Origin: Paucibacter sp. Y2R2-4
GTDB lineage: Bacteria; Pseudomonadota; Gammaproteobacteria; Burkholderiales; Burkholderiaceae_C
NCBI RefSeq assembly: GCF_025717535.1
Contig: NZ_JAJIRO010000001.1
Span: 186,001-250,000, forward strand
Direction: 5' to 3'
Length of the DNA stretch: 64,000 nucleotides
The notes beneath the pieces were generated by a model. That model was given only the letters and a program-made list of their open reading frames with translations, was not told where the DNA came from and searched no databases. Numbering within the stretch: the first letter of the stretch is position 1; each line of letters opens with the position of its first letter. The position numbers were made by a program, and so were the translations under genes. Positions 25,127-33,890 of this stretch are shown here, one piece after another.

Positions 25127-26317
25127 TTGAATGAATCAATCCGCGTCCCAGAAGTGGCATCGCAGCCTCTGCCCTATACCTTGCGCCAGTTGCTGGTCTA
25201 TATGCTGGGCTTGGGCACCTGGGGATTTGGCGGGCCGGTGGCGCTCGTCGGCATGATGTACCGCGACCTGGTGGAGCGCCGCGGGTGGATCAGTGACGAG
25301 GACTACAAAGAAGGCCTGGCTTTGGCGCAGTTGATGCCAGGCCCACTGGCCGCCCAGTTGGCAATTTATCTGGGCTATGTTCACTACCGCATACTCGGCG
25401 CGACCTTGGTCGGTTTGGCCTTTGTGCTGCCTTCGTTTTGCATGGTGATTGCGCTGGGAGCGGTCTACCTTGCCTATGGCGGCATCGGCTGGATGCAAGC
25501 CGTTTTTTATGGGGTCGGCGCCGCGGTCATGGGCATCATCGCCATGAGCGCCTACAAGCTGAGCAGCAAGAACCTTGGCAAGGACAAGTTGCTCTGGGCC
25601 ATTTTCTTGCTGAGTGCGGCGTTCACCGTGGCAACGGAGTCGGAACTGGTGTCGGTGTTCTTGGGTTCTGGGCTGCTGGTCTGGTTGGTGCGTACGCGGC
25701 CAAAGTTCAAGGGCAAGCTCAACAGCATGGCCTTGGCCGGGCCGGTTTTGGCTGTTTCGATGTTTGGTTTGGTGGAATGGCCCAAGCTGCTGGAGCTGGG
25801 AGCATTTTTCGCTTATGCCGGCAGCTTTGTCTTCGGCAGCGGACTGGCCATCGTGCCCTTTCTCTACAGCGGGGTTGTGCAAGAACACCACTGGTTGAAT
25901 GACCGCCAGTTCTTGGATGCTGTGGCGGTGGCCATGATCACACCAGGCCCGGTGGTCATCACCACAGCCTTCATCGGCTTCTTGGTCGCCGGATTCTGGG
26001 GCGCCGTCGTCGCCGGCGTCGCGACCTTTGTTCCTTGCTATTTGTTCACCATCCTGCCTGCACCGTATTTCAAGAAGTACGGCAAGCGCCCGGGCATCGT
26101 GGCCTTTGTTGACGGCGTAACCGCCGCGGCGATTGGCGCGATTGCAGGCGCGGTACTTGTGATCGGGCAACGCTCCATCAGCGATTGGCTCACTGCCGCG
26201 ATGGCCTTGGGCACCGTGGCCATCTTGTGGCGCTTCAAAAAAGCCCCCGAGCCCTTGATCGTGCTTCTCGCTGCGCTGATCGGCTGGGCTCTATACCCAG
26301 GCTTGCGCGTGGGATGA
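25127..26317 (+). CDS. chrA: Chromate transporter, long-chain ChrA-like
   Basis: The 396-residue protein has ten or more hydrophobic helices arranged as two homologous halves, the long-chain CHR architecture. The first half shows GFGGPVALVGMMYRDLVERR and LMPGPLAAQLAIYLGY; the second shows GSGLAIVPFLYSGVV and ITPGPVVITTAFIGF. These paired GFGGP and PGP motifs mark the family, which exports chromate by anion exchange. The start is a TTG at 25127 with a weak ribosome site; the next in-frame Met falls inside the first helix. It lies 155 bp after the TonB receptor and no ChrB-type regulator is nearby. Some CHR members may carry other oxyanions. Confidence 0.85.
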   Translation: MNESIRVPEVASQPLPYTLRQLLVYMLGLGTWGFGGPVALVGMMYRDLVERRGWISDEDYKEGLALAQLMPGPLAAQLAIYLGYVHYRILGATLVGLAFVLPSFCMVIALGAVYLAYGGIGWMQAVFYGVGAAVMGIIAMSAYKLSSKNLGKDKLLWAIFLLSAAFTVATESELVSVFLGSGLLVWLVRTRPKFKGKLNSMALAGPVLAVSMFGLVEWPKLLELGAFFAYAGSFVFGSGLAIVPFLYSGVVQEHHWLNDRQFLDAVAVAMITPGPVVITTAFIGFLVAGFWGAVVAGVATFVPCYLFTILPAPYFKKYGKRPGIVAFVDGVTAAAIGAIAGAVLVIGQRSISDWLTAAMALGTVAILWRFKKAPEPLIVLLAALIGWALYPGLRVG

Positions 26318-26589
26318 GTGGCTGGTCGTTCGATCAAGATTTGTATGAGAACCGGTAGTTGGGATTAGCTCTTGCGTCTTAGAGCCCTTTGTTCCTGAGC
26401 GCTTCGGCTAGTCCCGGAACGAAACTCACCAAGTCCTCAAGCCGAGGATGTTTGTATTTGCGTTCTTCCGAAGAGTAGCCATCAGTCCCCTTTTGGACGG
26501 TTACCTTTCCTTTGAGGCAGATCTCTTCCAGTAACACTTACTCCACCATCTGATTGTGAAACCAGCCTTCACGGGTTTGATCTGAGAAG

Positions 26590-27153
26590 TTGACGACCGC
26601 CACCGCAGCGGTTTCGGCCAGTTGCGCTCGGGTTGTGAAGTGGGGTGTCAGGGGCGTACGCGCCACTAGGTCACCGGTGTGGTGTCGAACGACATGGCGG
26701 CTTGTGGGCATCGCTGACACCCCAGCTGCGCTATCACGGTCGCCCTGGCAGATCGACCTGCCTGATCGACCTGCCAGATCGACTGCAGCCCCGGTTCGCG
26801 AACTGGAGCTGCCGAATACGCTGCAGGCATCCCTTAAGTTTTCCGGTCAGGTAGAAGGTGGACTCCTGGAGTCTGCGGTTGTGTCCTACTTGGGCACGAT
26901 CTGCTTGAGAAGCAAGCTGGCGCACTTCACTCCGAGCGCGAACAGGCGGGCTGCAGAGCGTGGTGTGGTGGGCCAGCACCAGAGCAAGCTCGAGGCAACC
27001 ACGTTCAAAGAGTTCTTCTCGACCAAGTAGCTGATACCCATTTCTGCGGAGCTACTGGACCTGTCGGGCGACGGCGACCGCGTCGTCGGGCGCGAACTGC
27101 CGTCCTACTGGAACTGCAAGAACATTGACGACTTCTGGATGCAGCAGGACGGC
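26590..27153 (+). pseudogene. Possible broken gene with in-frame TAG
   Basis: A frame runs from 26590 to a TAG at 27028-27030 and continues in the same frame to a TGA at 27151-27153. The second part reads LIPISAELLDLSGDGDRVVG, then ELPSYWNCKNIDDFWMQQDG, which looks like genuine protein. The first part contains a 13-bp tandem repeat and basic, low-complexity sequence, so the 5' portion may be scrambled. No family is recognised. Confidence 0.3.
26750..26787 (+). repeat. Short tandem repeat, about 13-bp unit
   Basis: GATCGACCTGCC occurs at 26751-26762, again one base later at 26764-26775, and a third, shortened copy (GATCGACTGC) follows. The near-perfect 13-bp period lies inside the decayed region and probably arose by slippage. 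Confidence 0.6.
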
Positions 27154-27166
27154 TGATGACGCCCGG

Positions 27167-27892
27167 TCAGCGCAGCACGCTGCGGTAGAAAAGCTCCATG
27201 CGCTGGGCCAAGGCAGCGGCACGGTGTTCAGGCGTGCCGTCGTCCGGATTCAGCAGCACGCGTGACATCTGATCGCCTAGGATGCAGTTGATCAGGTAGA
27301 CGGGCAGTTGCTCGAACGGCAGATCGTCGCGCAGTTGGGCTCGCACATCGGGCCGGTGCAGGAAGCGAGCGATGGCGTCGCGGGAGACGTTCGGCCCCTC
27401 GGCAAAAAAGGTCTCGACCAGCTCCGGATTGCTGTTGGCCTCGGCGGCCAGCATCCGCTGCATGCTGGTGGCCGCAGGCGTGGTGAGCATGGTGTAAAAG
27501 CGGGCAGCGAAGTCGTTTAGCACTTCCTTGAGGGGCCGTGGATCCTTCTCCATGTCCATGTCTGCGAAGAAGCGCTGGCGCTTGTCTTTCAGCACGGCGG
27601 CCAGCAGGCCGCTCTTGCCGCCGAACTTCACATAGATCGTGCGCACGGCCACGCGGGCCTCGCGCGCAATCATCTCTAGGCTGACATTGCCGTAGCCCTT
27701 GTGGAGGAAGAGCTGACCAGCGATGTGCTTGAGCTCGTCCAGCCGGGCTTCAACCTCGGCGGCGCGCGGCCGGCCGGCGCTCTTGGAGACGGCTGCATGC
27801 TTGACGACAGCTGAACGGGCCGCCCGTTTGCTTGCTGGTGCGACGGCTGAGGGCAGAACGGCTGGCAAGGACTGGGCAGGCTTGGTCGGCAT
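27167..27892 (-). CDS. TetR-family repressor of the adjacent efflux operon
   Basis: The 241-residue protein has a basic, Ala-rich N-terminal extension of about 45 residues and then the TetR DNA-binding domain: LKHIAGQLFLHKGYGNVSLEMIAREARVAVRTIYVKFGGK, with the recognition helix in VAVRTIYVKF. The C-terminal ligand domain (about 115-241) includes RMLAAEANSNPELVETFFAEG, found in regulators of this type next to EmrAB pumps. The gene diverges from the HlyD/EmrA gene. The perfect inverted repeat at 27921-27941 overlaps the promoter between them and is the likely operator, so the protein probably represses both itself and the pump. Confidence 0.88.
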   Translation of the reverse strand: MPTKPAQSLPAVLPSAVAPASKRAARSAVVKHAAVSKSAGRPRAAEVEARLDELKHIAGQLFLHKGYGNVSLEMIAREARVAVRTIYVKFGGKSGLLAAVLKDKRQRFFADMDMEKDPRPLKEVLNDFAARFYTMLTTPAATSMQRMLAAEANSNPELVETFFAEGPNVSRDAIARFLHRPDVRAQLRDDLPFEQLPVYLINCILGDQMSRVLLNPDDGTPEHRAAALAQRMELFYRSVLR

Positions 27893-27920
27893 GGGTCGTA
27901 ATCTTAATCCAGAGCCAAAT

Positions 27921-27941
27921 GAAATGAAACAATTTCATTTC
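27921..27941. promoter_or_regulatory. Operator-like palindrome for the TetR regulator
   Basis: GAAATGAAA (27921-27929) and TTTCATTTC (27933-27941) are perfect 9-bp inverted repeats around CAA. The palindrome abuts the -35 element of the efflux promoter. Further half-sites (ATGAAATGAAA overlap upstream, CATTTCATT at 27981-27989 downstream) flank the promoter, so cooperative binding on both sides is possible. Confidence 0.7.
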
Positions 27942-27970
27942 TTGACAACTACAAAGTCGCCGCAAATAAT
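27942..27970 (+). promoter_or_regulatory. Sigma-70 promoter of the EmrAB-type operon
   Basis: A consensus -35 box TTGACA (27942-27947) is followed, after exactly 17 bp, by AATAAT (27965-27970). It lies 36 bp before the ATG of the membrane fusion protein and directly next to the palindromic operator, a classical repressible layout. Confidence 0.68.
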
Positions 27971-28005
27971 GCGCAGGCTCCATTTCATTACACCGAGTCC
28001 GCGCC

Positions 28006-29127
28006 ATGCAAAGCACCCCGCCCAAGACCGAGCCGGTCGCCCTTGACGCCGTTCCCCCCGCCGCAGCAACGCCGGCGCCCAAGGCGCCTGGCAAGACCCG
28101 CGCCTTTGTCGTGCTGGGGATGATGGCCCTCGCTGGCCTGAGCTTTGGCGGCCGCATGTACTGGCGCAGCCAGAATTTCGTCGAGACCGAAAACGCCTAT
28201 CTGGCTGGCCATGTGCATCCGATCTCGGCGCGCATCGCCGGCGTGGTGAGCCAGGTGCTGGTGGAAGACAACCAGACCGTCCAGCAAGGCCAACTCATCG
28301 CCGAGCTTGACCCGGCCGACCAGCGCGTGAAGCTCGAGCAGATCCAGGCGCAGATTGCCTCGGTCGAGCAGCAGGTGCTGCAGGCCGATGCCCAGACCGC
28401 GCAGGTGCGTGCTTCGGCCAGCGCAGCGCTGGCCCAGGTGGCCCAGGCCGAAGCGCAGGCGCAGCGCGCCCGTCAGGACGCCGAACGTTACGGCCAGCTC
28501 TACAACTCGCAGATGAAGGCCGTGGCCAAGTCCGAGCTCGATGCCGCCGTGGCAGCCCGCGCCAGCACGCTGGCTGATGTGGCCGCCCGCAAGGACGCAG
28601 CCGTTGCAGCGCAGGCCCAGATCGGCGCCGCCCAGTCGGCCCGCGAAGTGCTCAAGGCCCAGATCAAGGTGCTGCAGACCCAGGCCAAGGACGCCCAGCA
28701 GCAGCTGGCCTACAACCGCATCGTCGCCCCGGTGGCGGGCCGCCTGGGCAAGCGCAATGTCGAGGTCGGTGCGCGCGTGCAGCCGGGCCAGCAACTGGCG
28801 GCCCTGGTCGAAGACCAGGTCTGGGTCACGGCCAACTTCAAGGAAACCCAGCTGGCCGGCCTGAAGCCGGGCCAGGAAGTGGACGTGACCATCGACGCGC
28901 TGCCCGGCGAGAAGCTCAAGGCCCGCCTGGACAGCTTCTCTCCCGCCTCTGGCAATCAGTTCGCCCTGCTGCCGGCCGACAACGCGACCGGCAACTTCAC
29001 CAAGATCGTGCAGCGCGTGCCGGTCAAGCTCACGTTCGCAGAGGCCGACCTGAAGCGCCTGGCCGGCCGCCTGGTGCCGGGCATGTCGGCCGTGGTCGAG
29101 GTGGACCTGCGCCAGTCCAAGCACTGA
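28006..29127 (+). CDS. HlyD/EmrA-type membrane fusion protein
   Basis: The 373-residue protein is anchored by one N-terminal membrane helix (TRAFVVLGMMALAGLSFGG). The periplasmic part begins ENAYLAGHVHPISARIAGVV with the first half of a lipoyl domain, passes through a long Ala/Gln-rich coiled-coil hairpin (about 110-240), and returns through APVAGRLGKRNVEVGARVQPG to a beta-barrel domain (DVTIDALPGEKLKARLDSF). This is the EmrA layout. It links the DHA2 pump encoded 31 bp downstream to the outer membrane factor encoded after that. There is no strong ribosome site before the ATG at 28006. Confidence 0.9.
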   Translation: MQSTPPKTEPVALDAVPPAAATPAPKAPGKTRAFVVLGMMALAGLSFGGRMYWRSQNFVETENAYLAGHVHPISARIAGVVSQVLVEDNQTVQQGQLIAELDPADQRVKLEQIQAQIASVEQQVLQADAQTAQVRASASAALAQVAQAEAQAQRARQDAERYGQLYNSQMKAVAKSELDAAVAARASTLADVAARKDAAVAAQAQIGAAQSAREVLKAQIKVLQTQAKDAQQQLAYNRIVAPVAGRLGKRNVEVGARVQPGQQLAALVEDQVWVTANFKETQLAGLKPGQEVDVTIDALPGEKLKARLDSFSPASGNQFALLPADNATGNFTKIVQRVPVKLTFAEADLKRLAGRLVPGMSAVVEVDLRQSKH

Positions 29128-29158
29128 CAAGCCACCCGTCACACGAGACAAGACGGCC

Positions 29159-30766
29159 ATGGCCAACTCCTCTTCCTCTTCGTCAGCCGCCCTGGCGCCG
29201 ATGCTCGCCGCGCATGATGCGCGTGTCGACCTGCGCACCTGGTTCGCCGTGGCCGCCGGCCTGCTCGGTGCCTTCATGGCGGTGCTGGACATCCAGATCA
29301 CCAACTCATCGCTGAAGGACATCCTCGGCACGCTGTCGGCCACGCAGGAGGAGGGCTCCTGGATCTCCACCGCCTACCTGTGCGCCGAGATCGTCGTCAT
29401 CCCGCTGACCGGCCTCCTGGCCCGAGTGTTCGGCCTGCGCGCCTACATGGTCGCGACCACAGCCCTGTTCCTGATCTTCTCCACGCTTTGCGGCGCGGCC
29501 TGGAACCTGCCCAGCATGATTGTGTTCCGCATGCTGCAGGGCTTCACCGGTGGCGCGCTGATTCCGATGGCGATGACGCTGGTGATGGCCAAGCTGCCAC
29601 CCTCCAAGCGCGCCATCGGCATGGCCATGTTCGGCCTCACCGCCACGCTGGCGCCGACCATGGGACCGACGCTGGGCGGCTACCTATCGCAAATCTACGG
29701 CTGGCCTTCGATCTTCTACATCAACTGGATTCCCGGCGTGCTCCTGATCGCCGGCATCCTTTACGGCCTGGACAAGGACCAGAAGAACTGGTCGCTGCTG
29801 GCCAATGCCGACTGGGTGGGCATCGCCTTCATGGCGCTGGGCCTGGGCAGCCTCACGATCTTCCTGGAAGAGGGCAATGCCAAGGACTGGTTCGACTCCG
29901 GCTTCATCCGCGGCTTTGCCACGCTGGCGGCCGTGGGCCTGGTGGGCTGGGTGGCCACCAGCATGCTCAGGCGCGACCCGTTTGTGGACTTGCGCCTGTA
30001 CCTGCGCCGCAACTTCTTCGTGGCTGCCGTGCTGGCTGCCGTCACCGGCATGGCGCTGTACGGCTCGTCGTTCCTACTGCCGCTGTACCTGGGCCAGATC
30101 GCCAACTACACGCCGATGCAGATCGGCGAGGTGATCATGTGGGCCGGCCTCCCGCAGCTCTTCATCATGCCGTTTGCGGCGGCGCTGTCGTCCAAGGTGG
30201 ACAACCGCATCATGTGCACCATCGGCCTCGGCCTGTTCGGTGTTTCCTGCCTGATGAACGGCTACATGGATGCCACGGTGGGCTACGACCAACTACTCGC
30301 TTCGCAGGTGGTGCGCGCCCTGGGCCAGCCCTTCATCATGCTGACGCTCTCCAACTTCGCGATGGCCGGCATCGCGCCCAAGGACACGCCGTCGGCCTCC
30401 AGCCTGTTCAACATGACACGCAACCTGGGCGGCTCGATCGGTATTGCCATGCTGGCATCGATGCTGACCAACCGCCAGCACTTCCATTCGGCACGCATTG
30501 GCGAGTCGGTGACGGCGCTGTCCGATGCCACGCAGGCGCGGCTCGATCAGCTCACGCAAGGTTTCATCGCCGCCGGCATCGACCCGGCGCAAGCCGCCAA
30601 CCAGGCGCTCGCGGTGATCGACCGCATCGTGCGCCGCGAGTCCTACGTGATGGCCTACAACGACGGCTTCATGATCATGGCCGCCGTGCTGTTTGCCTGC
30701 ATTGCAGTGCTGTGGTTTGCCGACAAGACCAAGTCTCCTTCGGGAGGCGGTGCCGGTGCGCACTGA
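29159..30766 (+). CDS. EmrB-type DHA2 multidrug efflux transporter
   Basis: A 535-residue inner membrane protein with about 14 hydrophobic helices. The family signature AVLDIQITNSSLKDILG lies in helix 1, followed by EEGSWISTAYLCAEIVVIPL and GLLARVFGLR. The antiporter motif region MGPTLGGYLSQIYGWPSIF lies near residue 165. The N- and C-terminal halves are separated by a loop near LDKDQKNWSLL. Members pump hydrophobic drugs or organic acids using the proton gradient, in complex with an EmrA partner and outer membrane factor. It is expressed with both from the TetR-controlled promoter. The substrate cannot be inferred. Confidence 0.9.
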   Translation: MANSSSSSSAALAPMLAAHDARVDLRTWFAVAAGLLGAFMAVLDIQITNSSLKDILGTLSATQEEGSWISTAYLCAEIVVIPLTGLLARVFGLRAYMVATTALFLIFSTLCGAAWNLPSMIVFRMLQGFTGGALIPMAMTLVMAKLPPSKRAIGMAMFGLTATLAPTMGPTLGGYLSQIYGWPSIFYINWIPGVLLIAGILYGLDKDQKNWSLLANADWVGIAFMALGLGSLTIFLEEGNAKDWFDSGFIRGFATLAAVGLVGWVATSMLRRDPFVDLRLYLRRNFFVAAVLAAVTGMALYGSSFLLPLYLGQIANYTPMQIGEVIMWAGLPQLFIMPFAAALSSKVDNRIMCTIGLGLFGVSCLMNGYMDATVGYDQLLASQVVRALGQPFIMLTLSNFAMAGIAPKDTPSASSLFNMTRNLGGSIGIAMLASMLTNRQHFHSARIGESVTALSDATQARLDQLTQGFIAAGIDPAQAANQALAVIDRIVRRESYVMAYNDGFMIMAAVLFACIAVLWFADKTKSPSGGGAGAH

Positions 30767-30797
30767 CCGACGAGCGATGAATATCGAGGTAGAGAAA

Positions 30798-32255
30798 ATG
30801 AACAAGCCTTTGATTCGCAGCGCCATCGCTGCAGCGGCGCTGGCTGCAGTTGCTGTACTTAGTGGCTGTGCCAGTGTCGGCCCCAACTTCGCTGAACCCA
30901 GGTTCGAGCCAGCTGCCGCCAGCTACCGCCATGCATCGTCGACTGCTGAGCAGGCCAGCATGCCTGCCAGGTGGTGGACCCTCTTCAACGAACCAGCGCT
31001 CGACGCGCTCGAGGAGCGTGCGCTGCGCGACAACCCCAGCATTGAAACCAGCTTTCAACGCCTCGTCGAAGCGCGCACCCAGCTGGGCCTGGCGCGCTCG
31101 GATGAAGGGCTGAAGCTCGGAGTGGGCACCTCGGCGGCCTACTCACACAGCTCCGAGAACACCTCGCAGGCCATCATGCTGGGGAGGCGCACGGTGGAAG
31201 GGACCAACTTTACGGCTGGCGCGTCGCTGTCCTACGAGCTGGATGTGTGGGGTCGGGTGCGCCGCGCCATCGAGTCGGCTGACGCGCAGGCGCTGGTCGC
31301 CCAGGACGATCGCGACAGCGTGCTCTTGATGCTCTCCAGCCAGGTCGTCGGCAGCTACTTCCAGCTGCGTGGCCTGGACACCGACATCGCCATCCTCGAG
31401 CGCGCGCTCGAGACCCGACGCGAGACCGAACAGCTGGTCACAGCGCGCTTTGACAGTGGCCTCTCCAACGAGCTGGATCTATCGAGGGCCCGCTTGGAAC
31501 GCGCCAATGCCGAGGCAGATCTGCACGACGCGCGGCGCCAGCGCCTGACTCTAGAGCATGGCCTGGCCGTGCTCGTGGGGGCTTCGCCGAGCGAGCCGGT
31601 TCTGGCTGCGGCCTCGGCAGCGCTACCCCTGCCGCCTGCCATTCCCACCGGCCTGCCAGCCACGCTTTTGTCGCAGCGGCCCGACCTGGCTGCGAGTGTT
31701 GCCACGCTGCGTGCCCTCAATGCGCAGGTCGGCGTGGCGCAGAGCGCCTTCTATCCCTCGCTGAGCCTGACCGGCAACTACGGCGTCGCGTCCGAGAAGC
31801 TGCGCGAACTGGGGCAGGGCGGCTCGCAGCAATTCAGCTTTGGCCCGCTGGCGCTGAACCTGCCGCTGTTCGACGGCGGCCGCAACAAGGCCAACCTGGC
31901 CGCCGCACAGGCGCGCTATGACCAGGCGCTGGCCAACCACCAGAGCAAGCTCTTGACCGCGCTGCGCGAGGTCGAGGATGCGCTGTCCGATATCCAGCAG
32001 CGTCAGTTGCAGGCCGACGCGCAGGCCCAGGCCCAAGCGGCTGCCGCACGAGCCTACGAAGTGGCACGTGCGCGCTATGAACGCGGCGTATCAAGCTATC
32101 TAGACGTGACCGATGCCCAGCGCAGCAACCTAGCGGCCGACCGTGCCGCCGCTCAGATCCGCACGCAGCGTTTGCTCGCGGCAGTGAACTTGGCCCGTTC
32201 GCTGGGCGGTGGCTGGCCTGGCGAGTCGAAGTTGGCGCAAGCCGCGCCGCGCTGA
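30798..32255 (+). CDS. NodT/OprM-family outer membrane factor lipoprotein
   Basis: The ATG at 30798 (MNKPLIRSAIAAAA), behind GAGGTAGAGA, gives 485 residues; two earlier in-frame starts (30693, 30777) lie inside or right after the pump gene and are less likely. The signal ends in a lipobox (AVLSGC), so the protein is lipidated. It contains two outer membrane efflux repeats: the first includes PARWWTLFNEPALDALEERAL, the second starts RPDLAASVATLRALNAQVG. RLDVTDAQR-like YLDVTDAQRSNLAADR near the C-terminus is typical of NodT proteins. It forms the outer membrane channel for the upstream EmrAB-type pump. Confidence 0.9.
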   Translation: MNKPLIRSAIAAAALAAVAVLSGCASVGPNFAEPRFEPAAASYRHASSTAEQASMPARWWTLFNEPALDALEERALRDNPSIETSFQRLVEARTQLGLARSDEGLKLGVGTSAAYSHSSENTSQAIMLGRRTVEGTNFTAGASLSYELDVWGRVRRAIESADAQALVAQDDRDSVLLMLSSQVVGSYFQLRGLDTDIAILERALETRRETEQLVTARFDSGLSNELDLSRARLERANAEADLHDARRQRLTLEHGLAVLVGASPSEPVLAAASAALPLPPAIPTGLPATLLSQRPDLAASVATLRALNAQVGVAQSAFYPSLSLTGNYGVASEKLRELGQGGSQQFSFGPLALNLPLFDGGRNKANLAAAQARYDQALANHQSKLLTALREVEDALSDIQQRQLQADAQAQAQAAAARAYEVARARYERGVSSYLDVTDAQRSNLAADRAAAQIRTQRLLAAVNLARSLGGGWPGESKLAQAAPR

Positions 32256-32673
32256 GCGCGAGCCCTCAGATGCTGCCCGCCATCACGATGGGCCCGGTCG
32301 GCTGACTCGGCGGTCAACCGCCGCGGGGTTCCATGCTGACCGCGAAGGCACAGGTATCGAGCAGCAGATTGGCCCGGAGCACGGTAGTCGCCAGACCTCT
32401 GGCCACCATCCCTAGTGAGCGCGGTGCGGCGATAGCCGGCACAGTTAAGCGCTTTAGTGCATGGCTAAGCGCTGAAGCTAACCGGCCCGCGATGGCAAGT
32501 GGCCGCAAGGCCAGAATGAAATGAGGCCTGCGGGCGGCAGGACGTTACGGGTCCGGTTGAGCCGTCGGTTATTCGCCTTAGCTAAATGTATCTACGCAGC
32601 CGGCCTAATGTGACCAATTTCCTAAGTCCAACTCGAGGAATGCTCGGCAACTTTTGCGTTGCCGATGGACCAT
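32256..32673. other. Intergenic region after the efflux operon
   Basis: No gene is supported here. A hairpin of AGCGCTTTAG (32448-32457) with CTAAGCGCT (32465-32473), one base bulged, is the only clear structure and could terminate transcription. The short frames present lack ribosome sites. Confidence 0.4.
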
Positions 32674-33369
32674 TTACTGCATATCGAGCATGCGGGCGAA
32701 CGCCACTTGACCCTTTGGCGTGATGCTCACCGTGCGCGAACGCGGCGTACGCAACACCCAACCCTCGCGCAGATACAAGGCCAACAAGCCAGCGCCCAGT
32801 GCGCCAGCCAGATGCGGGCGGCGCTGGGTCAAGTCCACGCAACCGCGCGCAAACGCGCGCCGGCCAGAGCAGTCTTGGCACAGGTCGACGCCCAGCGCCG
32901 TTAGACGCTCCATGCCCAACGGCGTGGGCTCGAACTCGGTACCGACCGGAATCAACCAGCGCGCCGTCAGCATGGCTTGCAGCACTTGCACTGCGGTCTC
33001 TCCGGCAAGGTGGTCATAACAGGTTCGTGCATGCAGGAACTGGCTAGACATGGAGCGCACCAGCGCAGGCGGGCGAGGTGGGCGCGGGCGATTGGCTGCA
33101 GCGAACGAGGCCAGGCTCTCGACGAGATGTGCTGCCTCGGCACTGGCGATGCGGAAGTAGCGGTGGCGACCCAATGCCTCGGCCACCAAGAGCCCACCCT
33201 CCACCAGCTTGGCCAGATGGGCACTCGCCGACTGCGCCGACACATTGGCCGCGAACGCCAGTTCGCCAGCCGGGCGTGTGGTGCCATCGATCAAGATCCA
33301 CAGCATCGCCGCACGGGCGGGATCGGCCAGCAGCATAGCCACGCGGGGAATTTGCGGCGCGACATCCAT
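32674..33369 (-). CDS. ArsR-type winged-helix regulator
   Basis: This 231-residue protein has an N-terminal ArsR winged helix: RVAMLLADPARAAMLWILID, then TRPAGELAFAANVSAQSASAHLAKLVEGGLLV, with the recognition helix in SAQSASAHLAKL and the wing in ALGRHRYFRI. The C-terminal half (about 110-231) is an extra domain with DLCQDCSGRRAFARGCVDLTQRRPHLAGALGAGLL, carrying a Cys pair and a third Cys plus His, a pattern found in a subset of ArsR-like regulators of small detoxification or metabolic genes. It may sense a thiol-reactive compound or a metal. It diverges from a RidA-family gene, its likely target, across 70 bp. Confidence 0.87.
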   Translation of the reverse strand: MDVAPQIPRVAMLLADPARAAMLWILIDGTTRPAGELAFAANVSAQSASAHLAKLVEGGLLVAEALGRHRYFRIASAEAAHLVESLASFAAANRPRPPRPPALVRSMSSQFLHARTCYDHLAGETAVQVLQAMLTARWLIPVGTEFEPTPLGMERLTALGVDLCQDCSGRRAFARGCVDLTQRRPHLAGALGAGLLALYLREGWVLRTPRSRTVSITPKGQVAFARMLDMQ

Positions 33370-33375
33370 ATTTCA

Positions 33376-33436
33376 TCCTGAGGTGAAGCGTCAAGTGTAG
33401 GGGCCTCCAACAATTAAGACCTCACATCAGGAGGTC
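33376..33436. promoter_or_regulatory. Candidate operator between ArsR-type regulator and RidA genes
   Basis: TCCTGAGGTGAA (near 33377-33388) recurs in inverted, imperfect form as CTCACATCAGGA (near 33422-33432). In addition GACCTC (33418-33423) and GAGGTC (33431-33436) form a 6-bp inverted repeat around the ribosome site. The spacing within the 70-bp divergent gap suits a regulator dimer that blocks both genes. Confidence 0.4.
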
Positions 33437-33439
33437 ATC

Positions 33440-33829
33440 ATGAATTCGAAACTCAACATTGGAGTGGCCAGCCAGATTGGCCACTACAGCGACGCGGTGG
33501 CAATCCCCGCCAAAGCCCGGTGGTTTATGAGCTCCGGCACACCCGGCTTGGGCCGGGATGGCCACGTGCCCGAAGGCGTTGCCGCCCAGGCCGAACTCGC
33601 CTGGCAGCACATCGTCTCGATGCTGGAAGCTGCGGGCATGACGCTCGATGATCTGGTAAAGACCACGCACTATCTGACACGTGAATCCGACATCGCGGAA
33701 TACGCGAAAGTGCGCAAGCGCATCATGGGCGCAGCACGCCCAGCTTCGATGCTGGCGGTGATTCCGGCTCTGGTACGTCCGGGGTTTCTGGTGGAAATCG
33801 AGGTAATTGCAGCGAAGGCCGACACCTGA
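33440..33829 (+). CDS. RidA (YjgF/YER057c) family protein
   Basis: A 129-residue protein that starts at ATG 33440 behind a perfect AGGAGG. Family features include WFMSSGTPGLGRDGHVPEG, the helix EGVAAQAELAWQHIVSMLEAAGMTLDD, DLVKTTHYLT and the C-terminal ARPASMLAVIPALVRPGFLVEIEVIA. The Arg and Glu of the RidA active site (RPxxxx...E) are at least partly retained, with ARPASM and VEIEVIA. Canonical RidA hydrolyses reactive enamines formed by PLP enzymes; family branches differ. The adjacent ArsR-type regulator suggests induction by a specific metabolite. Confidence 0.88.
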   Translation: MNSKLNIGVASQIGHYSDAVAIPAKARWFMSSGTPGLGRDGHVPEGVAAQAELAWQHIVSMLEAAGMTLDDLVKTTHYLTRESDIAEYAKVRKRIMGAARPASMLAVIPALVRPGFLVEIEVIAAKADT

Positions 33830-33862
33830 AAACGCGAGGTGGCCTAGCAGGAGCAACTCGCC

Positions 33863-33890
33863 ACTCAGGCCGAAGAACAATGGCCTGAGT
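33863..33890. terminator. Hairpin after the RidA gene
   Basis: ACTCAGGCC (33863-33871) and GGCCTGAGT (33882-33890) are perfect 9-bp inverted repeats with a 10-base loop, 34 bp after the RidA stop. No T run follows, but position and strength suggest transcript termination or stability. Confidence 0.45.

Larger units (their letters stand above)
26318..27166. other. Region of decayed coding sequence
   Basis: No intact gene is apparent in about 850 bp between the chromate transporter and the TetR regulator. Short frames on both strands look partly coding, and one plus-strand frame is interrupted by a stop (listed separately). The base composition of the first 200 bp is less GC-rich than its surroundings, which suggests remnants of inserted DNA. 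Confidence 0.4.
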
